Source: Enterococcus saigonensis (lineage in GTDB: Bacteria > Bacillota > Bacilli > Lactobacillales > Enterococcaceae). Taken from it: a stretch of DNA of 64,000 nt. The DNA lies in contig NZ_AP022822.1 of NCBI RefSeq assembly GCF_011397115.1, positions 439,001 to 503,000 on the forward strand, in the 5' to 3' direction. Shown in pieces: positions 1-8,830 of this stretch; the stretch's first letter is position 1; every line of letters begins with the position of its first letter. The translations under genes and the position numbers were made by a program. The notes below the pieces were generated by a model. It worked only from the letters and a program-made list of their open reading frames with translations, was not told where the DNA came from and ran no database searches.

Positions 1-1
1 C

Positions 2-199
2 AATTTTAGCCTTTTTCGTTTAGGCGAAAGCGTTTCTATATCATTTGCATTTTTATTATCACAATTAGCGGTGTTTATTTCTGTAATTCTAAATAATATC
101 ATTGCATATACGAATGGAAAACGAAGTGATAATAAAAAGATAGTATTTGGAATGGTATTTTTTCTTTTTGGAATTCTCCTTTTTTCAATCTACAAATGA
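2..199 (+). CDS. C-terminal fragment of a membrane transporter, possibly GRP-type sugar uptake
   Basis: Only the last 65 codons lie in the window; the reading frame is open from base 2 to a TGA at 197-199. The fragment has two hydrophobic segments separated by a short charged loop (NGKRSDNKK). This layout, with a serine-rich first helix and a final helix ending in a charged tail, resembles the C-terminus of GRP/GlcU-RhaT sugar transporters. The assignment is a guess because most of the protein is missing. It runs convergently into the AraC gene, a neighbour that would fit a sugar locus. Confidence 0.35.
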   Translation, partial: NFSLFRLGESVSISFAFLLSQLAVFISVILNNIIAYTNGKRSDNKKIVFGMVFFLFGILLFSIYK

Positions 200-243
200 A
201 TTTATCGAGCTGAAAGATAATTTTGCTCACTAAAGGTAAAAAG

Positions 244-1077
244 CTATGATGTTTTTTTTTCGCTTAAACTAGAAGGCGCAATCCCAAATTGCTTTTTAAA
301 AGATTTACTGAAGTGATAAGCATCTTGATAACCAGTTGCTTGGGCTATTTGTTTGATCGTTAAAGGTGTGGTCTTTAACAAATGTTTGGCTTCTTTTAAC
401 CGTAATTTGATCAAATAATTGATAGGACTTTCTCCGACAATTTCTTTAAACAACCGAGATAAATAGGCTGGACTGACAAATTGTATCTGGGCTAGCTGTT
501 CTAATGTAATTTCTTCTTTAAAGTGGTTTTCCAGAAAATAAATAGTGTCGTTGACAATTTTTTGCTGTCGCTGTTGACGGCTAGATAAAAAAGTTGGTTG
601 GCGCTCATTGGTATCATCTAAACCACGTAAAATGTGCACCAACATTTCACTAACTAGTATTTTGCGTAAGACCAATGTTTCAGGTGCATCTTGATACAAT
701 TCCTCTAGTAGGCGCCAAGCAATTTGCAATACATTTTGCTGATGACGGCCCAAATTCAAGATGGGGCTTTTATGGGGAAAAGTATTTCGGGGCAATCCTT
801 GTAAAGTGAAATTTTTAATCCCAATGTGCAGTTGGTGGGAAGTTTGTTTTACATGACGTTCCATATGATGGTAGCCAGGATTAAATAGTAAAACTTGTCC
901 TGCCCGAATAGTAGTCTGAGGTAAATCTTCAAAGAAGTATTCCGATTCGCCTTCTAGCACGAGAGAAATTTCTAAAAAATCGTGGGCGTGAAATTCACCA
1001 ACCCAATCTTCGTCACAACAGGCATCAAAAAGATATAAAATTTCCGGATTAAAAGTCTGGGCGTTGATTAAATGCAT
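244..1077 (-). CDS. AraC family transcriptional regulator with N-terminal cupin domain
   Basis: The protein has 277 residues. Residues about 20-90 form a cupin sensor domain; the HAH motif near residue 30 (EFHAHDFLEIS) is typical of sugar-responsive AraC proteins. The last 100 residues hold two helix-turn-helix units, including LEQLAQIQFVSPAYLSRLFK and the conserved GYQDAYHFSKSFKKQFG signature near the end. An AGGAG site sits about 7 bases before the ATG. The target is unknown. The neighbours suggest either the sugar transporter-like gene ending at 199 or the divergent ABC exporter at 1275. No operator repeat was recognised. Confidence 0.9.
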   Translation of the reverse strand: MHLINAQTFNPEILYLFDACCDEDWVGEFHAHDFLEISLVLEGESEYFFEDLPQTTIRAGQVLLFNPGYHHMERHVKQTSHQLHIGIKNFTLQGLPRNTFPHKSPILNLGRHQQNVLQIAWRLLEELYQDAPETLVLRKILVSEMLVHILRGLDDTNERQPTFLSSRQQRQQKIVNDTIYFLENHFKEEITLEQLAQIQFVSPAYLSRLFKEIVGESPINYLIKLRLKEAKHLLKTTPLTIKQIAQATGYQDAYHFSKSFKKQFGIAPSSLSEKKTS

Positions 1078-1274
1078 GATAAACTCCTGTAATTTTTTAG
1101 TTAAACGAAATTATTGAAAAAAATACAAAATTTGCAAACGTTTTTTAGTAGCTGAAAATAGCATTATAAAAATTATCTTTGTTAATATTTTACATCATTT
1201 TAAAGAAGATATCCCATTTCTTTTCCAATGGATTACTCTAAGATGTTTATAGACAAGAAATTGGAGGTGGATTT

Positions 1275-3023
1275 ATGTCTAATATGCAATGGATTTGGCG
1301 TTATGTTAAGAAGTCACGAAATCATTTTGGTCTTATTTGTCTATTTATTATACTAAATGCTGTTTTAATTGTAGTGAATCCTTATGTAGGTGGCCTAATT
1401 GTAGATGATGTCATTAATCAAGGTAAAAAAGAATGGCTATTACCCTTGATTATATTGATGATTGGTACGACTGTTTTTCGGACGATTGTCCGCTATATGT
1501 ATCAAATTTTGTGTGAAAGAATGAGTCAAAATGCAATTTATGTCCTGCGTGAAGATATGTACCGTAAATTGCAAAGTTTAGACTTTGACTTTTTCAATCA
1601 CACACGAGTGGGTGATATCATGGCACGTATGACAGGAGATGTCGATGCGATTCGTCATTTTGTTGCGTGGGTAACGTACAATATTGTGGAGTGTGTGCTG
1701 TGGTTTTTAGCTGCGGTGATTGTTATGGCATTTATCAGTTGGCAGTTGACATTTGCGTTGTTAATTGTTACACCAGTTATTTTTATTTTGACAAATAAAA
1801 TGGCTAAAGAAGCGCATCCCAAGTTTTTTGAAATACGGGAGAGTTTTTCGCGCTTAAATTCGATGGTGGAAGAAAATATTGGCGGTAATCGTGTCGTTAA
1901 AGCATTTGCTAGAGAAGATTTTGAACTAAATAAATTTAAACAATATAACGAAGATTTTAAACAGCGTAATATGGATTCAGCTAAAGTATCTGCCCGCTTT
2001 TTACCATGGTTGGATGGATTTGCAGGAACATTGGCTGTTATTACATTAGTTTTTGGCGGTATTTTGGTTATTCGTGGCAATATGTCATTAGGTCAATTAG
2101 TGGCTTTTAATGGTTATTTATGGATGTTAAATAATCCGTTGCGCATGAGTGGGTGGTTGATTAATGACGTACAGCGTTTTAATGCTGCTTGTATTAAAAT
2201 TCGACAACTATTAGGACAAAAATCAAGTATTCCTGTAGAGGATGAAAAAACGCTTAATCCCATTAAAGGGGAAATTGTTTTTGAGAATGTTAGTTTTCAT
2301 TTTTCAGATGACCCTGAGCACAATGTTTTGTCTAATATTAGTTTTAAAACAGGTCCTGGCAAAACAGTGGGAATTTTAGGGGAAACGGGTTCTGGCAAAA
2401 CAACTTTAGTAAATTTGGTGGGGCGTTTTTATGATCCAACCCAAGGAAGAGTATTAATTGATGGAAAAGATGCACGGGAATATCCCGTCCGCCAATTACG
2501 AGAAAATATTTCTATGGTAATGCAAGACGTCTTCTTATTTTCGAATACGATTTCAGATAATATTGCATTTGGTAACCCTTATGCTGATGAAAATTTTATA
2601 CGACAAATGGCAACTGTCGCAGATGCAGATTCTTTTATAGCCCGGATGCCTCAAGGGTACGAAACAGTTGTCGGTGAACGCGGAGTTGGTTTATCTGGAG
2701 GACAAAAACAACGGATTTCCTTAGCACGAGCATTAGCAAAGAATCCATCGATTTTAATTTTAGATGATACTACTTCGGCTGTTGATATGGAAACAGAGTC
2801 AAAAATTCAACAGGAATTGGCAAAATTAACAACGGAAAAAACGACATTTGTCATCGCCCATCGTATTTCTTCTGTTAAGGATGCCGATTTGATTCTTTTA
2901 ATGGAAAAAGGACATGTTGTCGAGAAAGGAACACATGAAGAATTAGTTGTAAAACGCGGAAAGTATTATGAAGTATACAGTAAGCAACTTGGTTTAACAG
3001 GAGGACAAGAAGATGGCGCGTAA
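1275..3023 (+). CDS. Heterodimeric ABC exporter, subunit 1 (degenerate catalytic site)
   Basis: This is a 582-residue half-transporter with an N-terminal six-helix ABC exporter domain (about residues 15-300) and a C-terminal nucleotide-binding domain. Visible motifs are Walker A GETGSGKTT (near 370), signature LSGGQKQR (near 471) and Walker B ILILDD (near 495). The residue after Walker B is Asp, not the usual catalytic Glu, which marks the degenerate subunit in pairs such as BmrCD, LmrCD and TM287/288. A GGAGGTGG site precedes the ATG. The stop overlaps the start of the partner gene by 11 bases, so the two are translationally coupled. Drug or lipid export is likely but the substrate is unknown. 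Confidence 0.9.
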   Translation: MSNMQWIWRYVKKSRNHFGLICLFIILNAVLIVVNPYVGGLIVDDVINQGKKEWLLPLIILMIGTTVFRTIVRYMYQILCERMSQNAIYVLREDMYRKLQSLDFDFFNHTRVGDIMARMTGDVDAIRHFVAWVTYNIVECVLWFLAAVIVMAFISWQLTFALLIVTPVIFILTNKMAKEAHPKFFEIRESFSRLNSMVEENIGGNRVVKAFAREDFELNKFKQYNEDFKQRNMDSAKVSARFLPWLDGFAGTLAVITLVFGGILVIRGNMSLGQLVAFNGYLWMLNNPLRMSGWLINDVQRFNAACIKIRQLLGQKSSIPVEDEKTLNPIKGEIVFENVSFHFSDDPEHNVLSNISFKTGPGKTVGILGETGSGKTTLVNLVGRFYDPTQGRVLIDGKDAREYPVRQLRENISMVMQDVFLFSNTISDNIAFGNPYADENFIRQMATVADADSFIARMPQGYETVVGERGVGLSGGQKQRISLARALAKNPSILILDDTTSAVDMETESKIQQELAKLTTEKTTFVIAHRISSVKDADLILLMEKGHVVEKGTHEELVVKRGKYYEVYSKQLGLTGGQEDGA

Positions 3024-4794
3024 TCGTTTTGATGAAGATGAAGAATTAGCCCAAGAGTTTCGCTGGGGAGATTTAAAACGACTATTAAATTATGTCGTCC
3101 CTTACAAAAAAGCAATCTTTACTGTACTTGCGACTATAATTTTAGCCAATGCTCTGGGAATGTTAGGACCTTATCTAACAAAAATTGCGATTGATACTGT
3201 TATTCCACAACAAGATAGCAACCGATTGTTATTTTTAGGGGGGGTTTTTCTGCTCTCTTTAGTTGTAATTGGTTGGTGTATGCGCTATCGCATTATGCAT
3301 ATCACAGAAATTGGACAAGATATGTTAAAAGATATGCGTTTTGATATTTTTGAACATTTACAACGACTACCTTTTTCTTATTTTGATAACCGACCTCATG
3401 GGAAAATTTTGATTCGCGTCGTAAATTACATTAACACATTAAGTGATTTATTGAGTAATGGTCTGATTAATTTAATTTCAGATATTTTTAGCGTTGTTAT
3501 TACGTTAGCGTTTATGTTTTTTATTGATGTGCGCTTAACGTTGTATAGCTTGATTTTACTACCAGTACTCTTTGTCTTAGTACTCGTAATTCAAAACAAG
3601 CAACGAAAAGCGTATCAAGTTTTGAGTAATAAACAATCAAATCTAAATGCCTACATTCATGAGAGTATTGCGGGTATTCGGATTACCCAATCTTTTGCCC
3701 GGGAAAAAGAAAATGCCCGCATTTTTGACGAGGTCAACGGTGAATACCGTACTTCTTGGATGAAAGCTGTCAAGATTCAATTTCTTTTATGGCCTGGTGT
3801 ACAAAATATAGCTGTTTTGACAACCTGTATTATTTACTACGTCGGTATTTCTTCTTTAGGTGTAGAGGTTACCACTGGTACTCTAGTGGCCTTTTTAAGT
3901 TATATCAATAATTTTTGGAATCCAGTTATTAATATTGGCAATTTTTATAATTCTCTAATTACAGCCAGTGCTTATTTGGAACGAATTTTTGAAACATTGG
4001 ATGAAATTCCTGATATTCAAGATGCCAAAGACGCTCAGATTTTACCGCCTATAAAAGGAAGCGTTGATTTTGAAGATGTAGTCTTCCGCTATGAAGAAGG
4101 AAAAAATATTTTAAATGGGGTTACGTTTCATGTGAAAGAAGGGCAAAGTATTGCGCTAGTGGGGCCGACTGGTGCCGGGAAAACGACTATAATTAACTTA
4201 CTCAGTCGTTTTTACGATGTAAAAGGCGGTAGTGTCAAAGTAGATGGTATCGATGTACGAGACGTAACGTTACAATCTTTACGGAGTCAAATGGGCGTTA
4301 TGTTGCAAGATACGTTTATTTTCTCTGGAACAATTATTGAAAATATTCGTTATGGCAAATTGGATGCCACCAAAGAAGAAATTATTGCAGCGGCTAAAGT
4401 TGTTCGGGCGCACGATTTTATTAAAGATTTAAAAGACGGATACGAGACTGTGGTCGAAGAAAGAGGGAGTACGCTTTCTGCGGGGCAGCGACAATTAATT
4501 TCATTTGCTCGAGCTTTGTTGGCAGACCCTAAGATTTTAATTTTAGACGAAGCTACTTCAAGTATTGACACTAAAACAGAAGAGTTATTACAAGCTGGTT
4601 TACAACAATTATTAAAAGGAAGAACTTCTTTCATTATTGCACATCGACTTTCAACGATAAAAAATGCAGATCGCATTTTTTACGTTGCAAATGGTGTGAT
4701 TGCTGAAAGTGGAAATCATGAAGAATTGATGGCACAACGAGGCTTGTATTACCATTTATATCAATCTCAGTATGATTTGTTACAAGCAATTTAA
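3013..4794 (+). CDS. Heterodimeric ABC exporter, subunit 2 (catalytic Walker B)
   Basis: This is a 593-residue ABC exporter half with a transmembrane domain at about residues 25-320. Its nucleotide-binding domain shows Walker A GPTGAGKTT (near 383), a non-canonical signature LSAGQRQL (near 486) and a canonical Walker B ILILDEATSSID with catalytic Glu. It complements subunit 1, which has a good signature but a weak Walker B, so one ATP site is competent and the other degenerate. It overlaps the upstream gene and ends at a strong terminator. It is a multidrug-type exporter by family; the actual substrate cannot be read from sequence. Confidence 0.9.
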   Translation: MARNRFDEDEELAQEFRWGDLKRLLNYVVPYKKAIFTVLATIILANALGMLGPYLTKIAIDTVIPQQDSNRLLFLGGVFLLSLVVIGWCMRYRIMHITEIGQDMLKDMRFDIFEHLQRLPFSYFDNRPHGKILIRVVNYINTLSDLLSNGLINLISDIFSVVITLAFMFFIDVRLTLYSLILLPVLFVLVLVIQNKQRKAYQVLSNKQSNLNAYIHESIAGIRITQSFAREKENARIFDEVNGEYRTSWMKAVKIQFLLWPGVQNIAVLTTCIIYYVGISSLGVEVTTGTLVAFLSYINNFWNPVINIGNFYNSLITASAYLERIFETLDEIPDIQDAKDAQILPPIKGSVDFEDVVFRYEEGKNILNGVTFHVKEGQSIALVGPTGAGKTTIINLLSRFYDVKGGSVKVDGIDVRDVTLQSLRSQMGVMLQDTFIFSGTIIENIRYGKLDATKEEIIAAAKVVRAHDFIKDLKDGYETVVEERGSTLSAGQRQLISFARALLADPKILILDEATSSIDTKTEELLQAGLQQLLKGRTSFIIAHRLSTIKNADRIFYVANGVIAESGNHEELMAQRGLYYHLYQSQYDLLQAI

Positions 4795-4820
4795 ATTTTG
4801 TAAAATAATGTCTATTTATA

Positions 4821-4858
4821 AAAAGGAGCCAGGAAAATTCTTTTTCCTGGCTCCTTTT
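4821..4858. terminator. Bidirectional terminator between the ABC exporter and kup
   Basis: A 17-base arm (AAAAGGAGCCAGGAAAA) is matched by its reverse complement at 4842-4858 around a short loop. A-runs and T-runs flank both sides, so it can stop transcripts from both converging genes. Confidence 0.9.
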
Positions 4859-4860
4859 AC

Positions 4861-6852
4861 CTATTTTGTCCGTTCGATGAGGCGTGTCTTTTTCATTTTC
4901 CCGATAATGAGTGGCACGGTCTCGTATAAGACATCGCTATATTCTAGACCAAACCAATTTTCAGGCGACATAGTGTGGCGTTTAATAAAGAGTTTGGCCT
5001 GCATAATTTGTCGTTCCCACTTGTCCAATTCAGTATTGTTAGAAAGTTCTTCTTCAATTAATACAAATTGGAAATCACCAACAATACGACCTGGTGTTAG
5101 AGAATAACGTTGGGGCTGTTCTGGTAAGCGACCATCTTTCATTAAATCATGAATAATTTGACGAACATATACATTGACTTCTTGATTGACACGAAAGCCT
5201 AAGTATAGGCGAACAACAACGATAAAATCTGTACCCAATGTATCGATTGAAAATTCTTTTGTGTAAGGTTCATCTGTGACGATAACATTTACAAACCAAT
5301 ATGTTTGGGCGCGTTTTGGTCGTTTATCCAAAATGGAATAAACAAATTGCTTGCCAATTTCATCATCTGTAACATGAGGAACCATAAAGACGACGTTAGT
5401 TTGATACATCGGGATGCTTTCATCACTACGCAAGGCAGCCAACTGTGGAATGTAATCTTTTAAGTGAACAGTGTCACTGGCCTTTTCTTGTATAATATTC
5501 CCCCATTCCCAAATAATCATAACTGCTAAAATTAAAAGAGCCATGATAACGGCAACGAAACCACCGTGTAAGAATTTGGCAGCACTGGAAATGAAAAAGA
5601 TTGTTTCAATTGCAGCAAAGAAAAGACTCACACAGGCTGCTAATAAATTATTGTGACGCTTTTGAGCTAAATAGAAATAAAGTAAGAATGTTGTCATTAA
5701 CATTGTAACGGTAATGGATAGTCCATAAGCTGCTTCCATATGTGAGGAAGTTCTAAAAGTTAAAACAATTAATGAACAAGCCAACCACAAAATGAAGTTT
5801 ACTGCTGGAATATACATTTGACCGATTGATGATCCAGGATACATGATTTTCATTCGCGGTAATAAACGTAATTTAATCGCTTCTGAAACAAGCGTAAAGG
5901 ATCCAGAAAGTAAGGCTTGTGAAGCAATTACAGCGGCAATCGTTGCGAAAACGACCCCAAAAATCATCCAGCTGGCAGGCAAAATTTGGAAAAATGGATT
6001 TAATTGTTCGACGGCCTGTACCTTTGGATCTTGATAAACACTTAGCAACCATGCTGCCTGACCTAGATAATTTAGTAATAAACAAATTTTGACATAAGGC
6101 CAACTTACTTGGATATTTTTTTTGCCTACATGGCCCATATCCGAATACAATGCTTCGGCACCAGTAGTTGCTAAGAAAATATTTCCTAAAATTAAAATCC
6201 CCAACTTATTATCAGGACTAACCAATAATTTAATTGCATACATAGGATTCAAGGCGCGAATGACTGATAAATCTTGAGCGAAATGGAATAAGCCCATCCC
6301 ACCTAGGAACGTGAACCATAAAAACATAACTGGTCCAAAGGCTTTACCAACAACATCCGTGCCAAAACGTTGTACGGTAAATAAAATGAGTAAAATGATT
6401 AAAGTGATTATAACAATAATGTTTTGATCCATTCCAAATCGTTCGTAAAAAGCAGGAATCCCTCGTAATCCTTCGATTGCTGTCGTCACTGTAACAGCTG
6501 GGGTCAGTACACCATCTGCTAATAGTGCTGCCCCACCAATCATGGCAGGAATAATTAAGTACTTGCTTTTTTTGCGGACTAAAGTGTAAAGAGAAAATAT
6601 GCCACCTTCGCCGTGGTTATCGGCATTTAATGCGATGACGACATATTTGATAGTGGTTAAAAAAGTTAATGTCCAAAAAATCAAGGAAACAGCACCTAAT
6701 ATGAAATCGGGATTTAAACTGTGAAGACCACCATTTTCTTCCACAATTGCTTTCATAACATAAAGAGGGCTTGTTCCGATGTCTCCGTAAACAACCCCCA
6801 TGGCGACCAGCAGACCAGCTGCAGATACTTTTGACATTTTTTGTTGACTCAT
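4861..6852 (-). CDS. kup: Kup-family potassium uptake permease
   Basis: The protein has 663 residues, as usual for KUP/HAK/KT transporters. The N-terminus carries the family hallmark GVVYGDIGTSPLYV, followed by about twelve membrane helices to residue ~450 and a cytoplasmic C-terminal domain. It imports K+ with protons at the cell membrane. In Firmicutes Kup proteins are often controlled by cyclic-di-AMP at the protein level. The ATG follows an AGGAGG site. That site is part of a sequence able to pair with an upstream riboswitch-like leader (6858-7005), so translation may be controlled by a metal ion. Its terminator overlaps its stop codon. Confidence 0.93.
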   Translation of the reverse strand: MSQQKMSKVSAAGLLVAMGVVYGDIGTSPLYVMKAIVEENGGLHSLNPDFILGAVSLIFWTLTFLTTIKYVVIALNADNHGEGGIFSLYTLVRKKSKYLIIPAMIGGAALLADGVLTPAVTVTTAIEGLRGIPAFYERFGMDQNIIVIITLIILLILFTVQRFGTDVVGKAFGPVMFLWFTFLGGMGLFHFAQDLSVIRALNPMYAIKLLVSPDNKLGILILGNIFLATTGAEALYSDMGHVGKKNIQVSWPYVKICLLLNYLGQAAWLLSVYQDPKVQAVEQLNPFFQILPASWMIFGVVFATIAAVIASQALLSGSFTLVSEAIKLRLLPRMKIMYPGSSIGQMYIPAVNFILWLACSLIVLTFRTSSHMEAAYGLSITVTMLMTTFLLYFYLAQKRHNNLLAACVSLFFAAIETIFFISSAAKFLHGGFVAVIMALLILAVMIIWEWGNIIQEKASDTVHLKDYIPQLAALRSDESIPMYQTNVVFMVPHVTDDEIGKQFVYSILDKRPKRAQTYWFVNVIVTDEPYTKEFSIDTLGTDFIVVVRLYLGFRVNQEVNVYVRQIIHDLMKDGRLPEQPQRYSLTPGRIVGDFQFVLIEEELSNNTELDKWERQIMQAKLFIKRHTMSPENWFGLEYSDVLYETVPLIIGKMKKTRLIERTK

Positions 6853-6857
6853 TTTAT

Positions 6858-7005
6858 CCTCCTAAGTTTGCTAAAATTAACTCCACCATTTCTTTTCAAA
6901 AAGGTATAGTCTAACTTAGGTCTGGCAATTATGTCTTAGACCAGCGATTTACGCGAGTTGTTGATCTAAAACCATAGCTCTTTCTATGTGCTACTCCCCT
7001 AATTA
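6858..7005 (-). promoter_or_regulatory. yybP-ykoY-like (manganese riboswitch-type) leader of kup
   Basis: Read on the minus strand, the leader contains GGGGAGUAGC (6999-6990) and, about 65 bases later, GCCAGACC (6926-6919). These are the two hallmark loops of the Mn2+-sensing yybP-ykoY class. They are closed by a helix UUAGG (7002-6998) with CCUAA (6920-6916). Inside lie a CATAG/CTATG hairpin (6988-6973) and an 8-bp helix TTAGATCA/TGGTCTAA (6969-6936). The 3' closing strand CCUAAGUU (6920-6913) is also a perfect complement of AACUUAGG (6868-6861), which overlaps the AGGAGG of kup. Ligand binding would therefore free the ribosome site. The assignment is by eye; no covariance search was run. 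Confidence 0.7.
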
Positions 7006-7011
7006 AGCTAC

Positions 7012-7040
7012 ATTATCAGGATTTTTTAGACTGATGTCAA
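7012..7040 (-). promoter_or_regulatory. kup promoter
   Basis: On the minus strand there is TTGACA (7040-7035), a 17-base spacer and GATAAT (7017-7012). The predicted start near 7005 places the riboswitch-like element at the very 5' end of the transcript. Confidence 0.75.
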
Positions 7041-7121
7041 ATATTAATAGAAAAATATAGCAAGAATAATTCTGCTTCATGCTAAAATAAGAACAAGTAT
7101 AAAAAGGGATGGGGAGTTAAA

Positions 7122-7571
7122 ATGACTTTTTATGGTATCGGATATTTACAAAATAATGCTGGGGTAAACGATTATATTAAATATGGCATGATTTTTACGG
7201 TTCTTCTTTTTTTAATTTTTGTGTTTGGCGCATATTTACGTCATCGGCTAGATACGAAATACAGAGATTTAACGATTATTATGCTTTTGTTATTGCTCTT
7301 TTTATTGGGAGTTCAGTATTCCGATTACAAGCAAGATCAAACTAATCATTCTCAGTCATCTCAAATGGTCCATTTTGTTAAAAGAGTCGCCCAAGATGAA
7401 GTCGTCACACCAGAAGAAGTCTATGTGAATAGTACGATACTTTCTGATCAAATGCTGGTGTTAATTGGAGATGACTGTTATCGCGTAACATTAAGCCAAG
7501 ATGGCACGAATTTTAAATTAGATGCAGTAGCTTTGTTGACATCAAAAGATCAAATTGTGAAACAAAAATAG
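7122..7571 (+). CDS. DUF3290 family membrane protein
   Basis: This 149-residue protein has two hydrophobic helices (about residues 20-40 and 50-68) and a soluble C-terminal domain of about 80 residues outside the membrane core. It matches my recollection of the DUF3290 family, which commonly precedes a DUF421 gene in lactic acid bacteria, as here (12-base gap). The function is not established. A GGGGAG site lies about 7 bases before the ATG. It is divergent from kup and shares a 270-base control region with it. Confidence 0.75.
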   Translation: MTFYGIGYLQNNAGVNDYIKYGMIFTVLLFLIFVFGAYLRHRLDTKYRDLTIIMLLLLLFLLGVQYSDYKQDQTNHSQSSQMVHFVKRVAQDEVVTPEEVYVNSTILSDQMLVLIGDDCYRVTLSQDGTNFKLDAVALLTSKDQIVKQK

Positions 7572-7582
7572 GGGGAAATAAA

Positions 7583-8218
7583 ATGAGTTACTATTTGCCA
7601 ATTTTAGCTAAATTTTCATTAGGTTTAATTTGCTTAATTTTGCAAATCACCATTATGGGTAAAGGAAATTTGGCACCAACTTCGCCGATGGATCAGGTTC
7701 AAAATTTTGTTTTAGGGGGAATTATTGGCGGGGTCATTTATAACGAAGCTATTACTGTCTTACAATTTGTGTTAGTTTTAATTATTTGGACGTTATTAGT
7801 GTTGATTTTAAAATTTGCTAAAGAACACAATCGTTGGATCAAACGTATCATTGATGGTTCTCCTGTGACACTTATTCGTAATGGAGTGGTTAATGTTCAA
7901 GATTGTTTACGGATTGGGATTTCTGCTAATGATTTGATGTTTAAATTGCGATCAAACGGTATTTTTGAAGTTGAAAAAGTAAAGTTAGCTGTCATGGAAC
8001 AAAATGGTCAGCTAAATGTGATTGAGTATGGGGCTGAGATGATTCGTTACCCAATTATAGTAGATGGTCAAGCCAATTTTGATTTATTAGAAATTATTGA
8101 AAAGGATAGTGATTGGTTAGAAGCAGAGGTTAAAAAACAAGGTTATGAACGAATTGGCGAAATCTATTTAGGTGAATATTTAAATGGAAATGTTCTATTA
8201 ACAGCCTATGATGTATAA
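7583..8218 (+). CDS. DUF421 (YetF-like) membrane protein
   Basis: The 211-residue protein has three hydrophobic helices in the first ~80 residues. A soluble domain follows with the DUF421 pattern (SPVTLIRNGVVN, then LMFKLRSNGIFEVEKVKLAVMEQNGQL), typical of YetF-like proteins. It is co-transcribed with the DUF3290 gene, from which it is separated by 11 bases. Its role is unknown; related proteins occur in Bacillus spores and envelopes. It ends before a long terminator hairpin at 8331. Confidence 0.8.
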   Translation: MSYYLPILAKFSLGLICLILQITIMGKGNLAPTSPMDQVQNFVLGGIIGGVIYNEAITVLQFVLVLIIWTLLVLILKFAKEHNRWIKRIIDGSPVTLIRNGVVNVQDCLRIGISANDLMFKLRSNGIFEVEKVKLAVMEQNGQLNVIEYGAEMIRYPIIVDGQANFDLLEIIEKDSDWLEAEVKKQGYERIGEIYLGEYLNGNVLLTAYDV

Positions 8219-8604
8219 TAAATGAAATTATTACGATGCCCTTTATAACTGCTGCAAGACAATTAATCAAAATACTTATCTTTTCTTATTTATGTGGCTT
8301 AGTGAGAAAAAAATGAGGAAACAAAAAATAAAATGTTGTTTCAAGGTCGAAACGCTAAGCGTGAAAATACTTTGAAACAACATTTTTTTTGCGCCGAAAT
8401 TTATTGAAAATAGAATTTTAATACATAACGTTGTTATTTATAAAATTTCTTCGATGTTTTTTAATAAATGTTTTTTTAGGTGGGAATGTTATAAAAAAAG
8501 TAGGTTAGAGTGCTAAAATATCTCACATTTTTTTAAGATAATGATCAATACGTGCTAGTATAAATATGCAAGGATAATTTATTTTTGGAAAAGGAGAGCT
8601 GTCA
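8219..8604. other. Intergenic region without a recognised gene
   Basis: The region is AT-rich. It holds the terminator at 8331-8390 and probably the promoter of the small gene at 8605; nothing else convincing was seen. A 26-codon frame from 8238 lacks a ribosome site. Confidence 0.6.
8331..8390 (+). terminator. Terminator after the DUF421 gene
   Basis: An AAATGTTGTTTCAA arm pairs with TTGAAACAACATTT (8372-8385) across a 26-base interior, followed by a run of eight T. Confidence 0.8.
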
Positions 8605-8724
8605 ATGCGAAGTAGACGTCGATTTTTAGTGGGATTGATATTATTTATGATTTTATCTGTTATTATATTGGCAGGTGTATTGTTGGGAGTTTTGAAGTAT
8701 TTGGGTTTGGATTTGTTGGTGTAG
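8605..8724 (+). CDS. Small single-helix membrane protein (39 aa)
   Basis: This short frame has an AAGGAG site 7 bases before its ATG. It encodes a basic N-terminus (MRSRRRF), one long hydrophobic helix and a short tail (KYLGLDLLV). The layout resembles EpuA-like/RNA polymerase-associated small membrane proteins of Firmicutes, but the similarity is too short to name it. It stands alone between two terminators (8331-8390 and 8753-8826), which supports a real transcription unit. The function is unknown. Confidence 0.55.
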   Translation: MRSRRRFLVGLILFMILSVIILAGVLLGVLKYLGLDLLV

Positions 8725-8752
8725 TACATATTGTTCAGTTTTGAAATTACAT

Positions 8753-8826
8753 AAAAAAAGTGTTCCTTAGTTGCTCTCCCCAAATTAATCTTTTGGGATT
8801 ACGCTGGACTAAAGGACGCTTTTTTG
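8753..8826. terminator. Bidirectional terminator
   Basis: GTGTTCCTTAGT (8760-8771) pairs with ACTAAAGGACGC (8808-8819), allowing one bulge and G-T pairs. An inner CCCCAAA/TTTTGGG helix adds to it. A-runs upstream and T-runs downstream allow use in both directions. Confidence 0.7.
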
Positions 8827-8830
8827 CCGG

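Noticed and set aside
4772..5107. Plus-strand frame across the kup 3' end
   Set aside because: It runs through the bidirectional terminator and antisense to the conserved end of Kup.
8238..8318. 26-codon frame starting MPFITAARQL
   Set aside because: No ribosome site; the sequence is AT-rich spacer.
8523..8783. Minus-strand 86-codon frame
   Set aside because: It is antisense to the 39-codon membrane protein and has no ribosome site; Asn/Lys-rich content reflects AT-rich DNA.
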